This document shows, in pieces, positions 5,964-7,782 of a stretch of 7,782 bases of DNA. Source of the DNA: an uncultured Clostridia bacterium. GTDB lineage: Bacteria; Bacillota; Clostridia; Oscillospirales; Ruminococcaceae. The notes beneath the pieces are model-generated. The model saw nothing but the letters and a program-made list of their open reading frames with translations. It ran no database searches and was not told where the DNA came from. How positions within the stretch are numbered: the stretch's first letter is position 1; every line of letters begins with the position of its first letter. The DNA is taken from the NCBI GenBank assembly GCA_947588775.1, contig CANPZQ010000091.1, positions 1 through 7,782 of the forward strand, written 5' to 3'. Both the position numbers and the translations under genes were made by a program.

Positions 5964-7164
5964 ATATGCTCTCGGAAATAATCTGCTTGGGAAGCACTGC
6001 CGCGCCCTCGCTAACGGTTATATCCTGTCCGACGACGGCTACTCCCCACTCGTCCTTGTTTTCAATTGTTTCGGGGGCGGCTCCGACATGGGCGTTTTCG
6101 CAGATTACGCTGTTTTCGCCGACTATCGCATATTCGACGACCGCGCCTTTTTTAACGACCGCTCCGGGGAAGAGCACCGAATACTGTACCAAAGCCCCCT
6201 CCTCGACGGTTACGCCGCCGGAAATTACCGATGTGTCGACCGTTCCGTCGATATAGCAGCCGTTTGTCACCATCGAGCTCTGAATCTTCGCGTTCTTGCC
6301 GATTATATGCGGCGCGGCGGAATCGTTATTCGAATAAATCCTCCAGCTTGTATCGTAAAGGTCAAGGTCGACGTTTACAGCTAAAAGCTCCATGTTTGCG
6401 TCCCAGAGGCTGTCGATTGTTCCGACGTCCTTCCAGTAGCCGTCGAAGCGGTACGCGAACACCTTTTCGCCGTGTTCCAGAAGCGCGGGGATAATGTTTT
6501 TACCGAAGTCCTTGGTCGCGGAGGCGTCCATCTCGTTTTCGATGAGGTACTTTTTCAGGGTCTTGTAGCTGAAGATATATATACCCATCGAGGCAAGGGT
6601 TGATTTCGGCTCCTTCGGCTTCTCGACAAAGTCGTAAACCGAGCCGTCATCATGAGCAAACATAATTCCGAAGCGTGAGGCCTCGTGAATCGGGACGTCG
6701 ATTACCGCGATGGTGCATTCCGCGCCCTTTTCCTTGTGGAAGCGGAGCATCTCGGAGTAGTCCATCTTATAGATATGGTCGCCCGAGAGTATTACGACGT
6801 ATTCGGGGTCGTAGCGTTCGATAAAGCTCAGGTTCTGATAAATCGCGTTCGCGGTTCCTTCATACCACTGCGCGCCGGAGGCGGTCTGGTACGGCGGGAG
6901 AATATGTACGCCGCCGTGGACCCTGTCGAGGTTCCACGCCTGGCCGTTTCCGATATAGTCGTTCAGAACGAGCGGCTGATACTGCGTCAGAACGCCGACG
7001 GTGTCTATTCCGGAGTTTACGCAGTTCGAGAGCGGAAAATCGATGATTCGGTATTTGCCGCCGTAGGGTACGGCGGGCTTCGCCACCTTCTTGGTGAGGG
7101 CATAGAGCCGCGAGCCCTGTCCGCCCGCCAGCAGCATTGCCACACATTCTTTCTTGTTATTCAT
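5962..7164 (-). CDS. glgC: Glucose-1-phosphate adenylyltransferase (ADP-glucose pyrophosphorylase), catalytic subunit
   Basis: It converts ATP and glucose-1-phosphate into ADP-glucose and pyrophosphate, the committed step of bacterial glycogen synthesis. The 400-aa length fits Gram-positive GlgC. The N-terminal nucleotidyltransferase domain carries LLAGGQGSRL (11-20), KPAVPYGGKYRIIDFPLSN (29-47), WYEGTANAIYQN (100-111), the metal-binding SGDHIYKMDY (127-136; D129), SRFG (163-166) and FVEKP (179-183; K182 at the glucose-1-phosphate-binding Lys). The C-terminal part (about 285-375) has hexapeptide repeats of a left-handed beta-helix, the oligomerisation and regulatory domain. All key residues are present, so this is the active subunit and GlgD the partner. 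The start ATG 7164 has AAGGAA about 9 nt upstream. It lies 24 nt after glgB and 12 nt before glgD. Confidence 0.97.
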   Translation of the reverse strand: MNNKKECVAMLLAGGQGSRLYALTKKVAKPAVPYGGKYRIIDFPLSNCVNSGIDTVGVLTQYQPLVLNDYIGNGQAWNLDRVHGGVHILPPYQTASGAQWYEGTANAIYQNLSFIERYDPEYVVILSGDHIYKMDYSEMLRFHKEKGAECTIAVIDVPIHEASRFGIMFAHDDGSVYDFVEKPKEPKSTLASMGIYIFSYKTLKKYLIENEMDASATKDFGKNIIPALLEHGEKVFAYRFDGYWKDVGTIDSLWDANMELLAVNVDLDLYDTSWRIYSNNDSAAPHIIGKNAKIQSSMVTNGCYIDGTVDTSVISGGVTVEEGALVQYSVLFPGAVVKKGAVVEYAIVGENSVICENAHVGAAPETIENKDEWGVAVVGQDITVSEGAAVLPKQIISESI

Positions 7165-7188
7165 GTTGTCAGCTTCCTTTCCTGAAGA

Positions 7189-7782
7189 TTATTTGCTTTT
7201 AGCCTTGGCGGGCCGTCCGCCTGATTTTTTGACCTTGAAATACATCGTCGAAAGGCCCTTTATGCTGATTGATACCGACTGATTGAAGCCGTGGGCGGGG
7301 ATTTTTTCCGCCTTTACCGGCTTATTCGCGTAGGGCGAGCCGTCGCCCGCCGAGGAGTTGAACACCTCGGTATAGGTTCCCCTGTACGGCACCCCGAAGC
7401 GGTAGTCCTCGCGGTCCACCGGCGCGAAGTTGCAGACGACGAAGATTTCGTTCCCCTTCTTGTCGATTCTGCGGAAAATAATTATGCTCTGGGTGTAGTC
7501 GTCCGCCGAAATCCACTTGAAGCCGTTCCAGCTGTAGTCGTCGTTCCACATCGGCGGGTTATCGAGGTAGAATTTGTTGAGGTTTTTGACAAATGTCTGA
7601 AAATCGCGGTGCATGGGGTAGTCCTCAACCATGAACCACTCGAGCCCCGACTCATAGTTCCACTCCCTGAACTGCGCGAATTCCGAGCCCATAAAGAGCA
7701 TCTTCTTGCCGGGGTGAGCCATCATGTATCCCAAAAACGCCCTGTCGGTGCGCATTTTTTCCTCCGCGCTCATTCCGGACAT
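7189..7782 (-). CDS. glgB: 1,4-alpha-glucan branching enzyme, C-terminal 197 residues (5' end outside window)
   Basis: The branching enzyme (GH13) cuts alpha-1,4-glucan segments and rejoins them as alpha-1,6 branches. Only the last part is here; the frame is open at the right edge, so the ATG at 7782 is an internal Met. The visible portion contains the end of the catalytic barrel (YMMAHPGKKMLFMGSEFAQF, about 19-38, then REWNYESGLEW) and LNKFYLDNPPMW (68-79), then the C-terminal beta domain with FKWISADDYTQSIIIFRR, VVCNFAPV (119-126), YRFGVPYRGTYTEVFNS (131-147). These match GlgB order and spacing. The catalytic Asp and Glu would be upstream and cannot be checked. The protein ends in a basic tail (KKSGGRPAKAKSK) beyond the usual domain end. 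It is the most upstream glg gene visible and has no terminator before glgC. Confidence 0.95.
   Translation of the reverse strand: MSGMSAEEKMRTDRAFLGYMMAHPGKKMLFMGSEFAQFREWNYESGLEWFMVEDYPMHRDFQTFVKNLNKFYLDNPPMWNDDYSWNGFKWISADDYTQSIIIFRRIDKKGNEIFVVCNFAPVDREDYRFGVPYRGTYTEVFNSSAGDGSPYANKPVKAEKIPAHGFNQSVSISIKGLSTMYFKVKKSGGRPAKAKSK

Noticed and set aside
5962..7164. glgC and glgD as a recent tandem duplication
   Set aside because: The two proteins differ throughout, including at catalytic loops, and represent the ancient GlgC/GlgD paralogue pair of Firmicutes.
1..7782. CRISPR array, insertion sequence or attachment-site duplication
   Set aside because: No regularly spaced direct repeats, transposase or integrase frames, and no repeat of the tRNA 3' end were seen by reading the window.

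Overview
The window looks like a chromosomal piece of an uncultured clostridial Firmicute, perhaps Oscillospiraceae/Ruminococcaceae-like. The evidence is a glycogen cluster containing glgD (a Firmicutes hallmark), strong AGGAGG-type ribosome binding sites, consensus sigma-A promoters and a tRNA gene with encoded CCA. The taxonomic call is inference; no marker gene gives genus or species.

Right half (3313-7782, minus strand): the order of transcription is glgB (3' part only), glgC, glgD, glgA, then a strong intrinsic terminator. GlgC makes ADP-glucose, GlgD is its non-catalytic-looking partner subunit, GlgA extends alpha-1,4-glucan chains and GlgB adds alpha-1,6 branches. Spacing is tight (24, 12 and 43 nt) and the glgC stop codon lies inside the glgD ribosome binding site, so this is one operon whose promoter is beyond the right edge.

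Middle (2163-3270, minus strand): a tRNA-Leu(CAG) has its own perfect TTGACA-N17-TATAAT promoter. Downstream is a hairpin, then an S33-type alpha/beta hydrolase broken by what looks like a one-base deletion. Its reading frame ends against a perfect 10-bp hairpin that also terminates the convergent genes on the left.

Left (208-2149, plus strand): a near-consensus promoter drives two closely coupled genes. The first (410 aa) is a polytopic membrane protein whose N-terminal half resembles a diverged signal peptidase II (LspA) and whose C-terminal half is an unrecognised membrane domain. The second (193 aa) is a one-TM-segment protein I do not recognise. This pair is the least ordinary content of the window.

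Far left (1-184): about 23% GC by hand count, with a run of 11 C at its inner edge. On the minus strand it holds the start of a gene for an exported or surface-anchored protein with strongly AT-biased codons. It differs so much from the rest that either horizontal acquisition or a chimeric contig join is plausible. I saw no CRISPR array, insertion sequence, phage gene or toxin-antitoxin pair. I do not see a convincing wholly new system; the LspA-like fusion with its partner is the best candidate.
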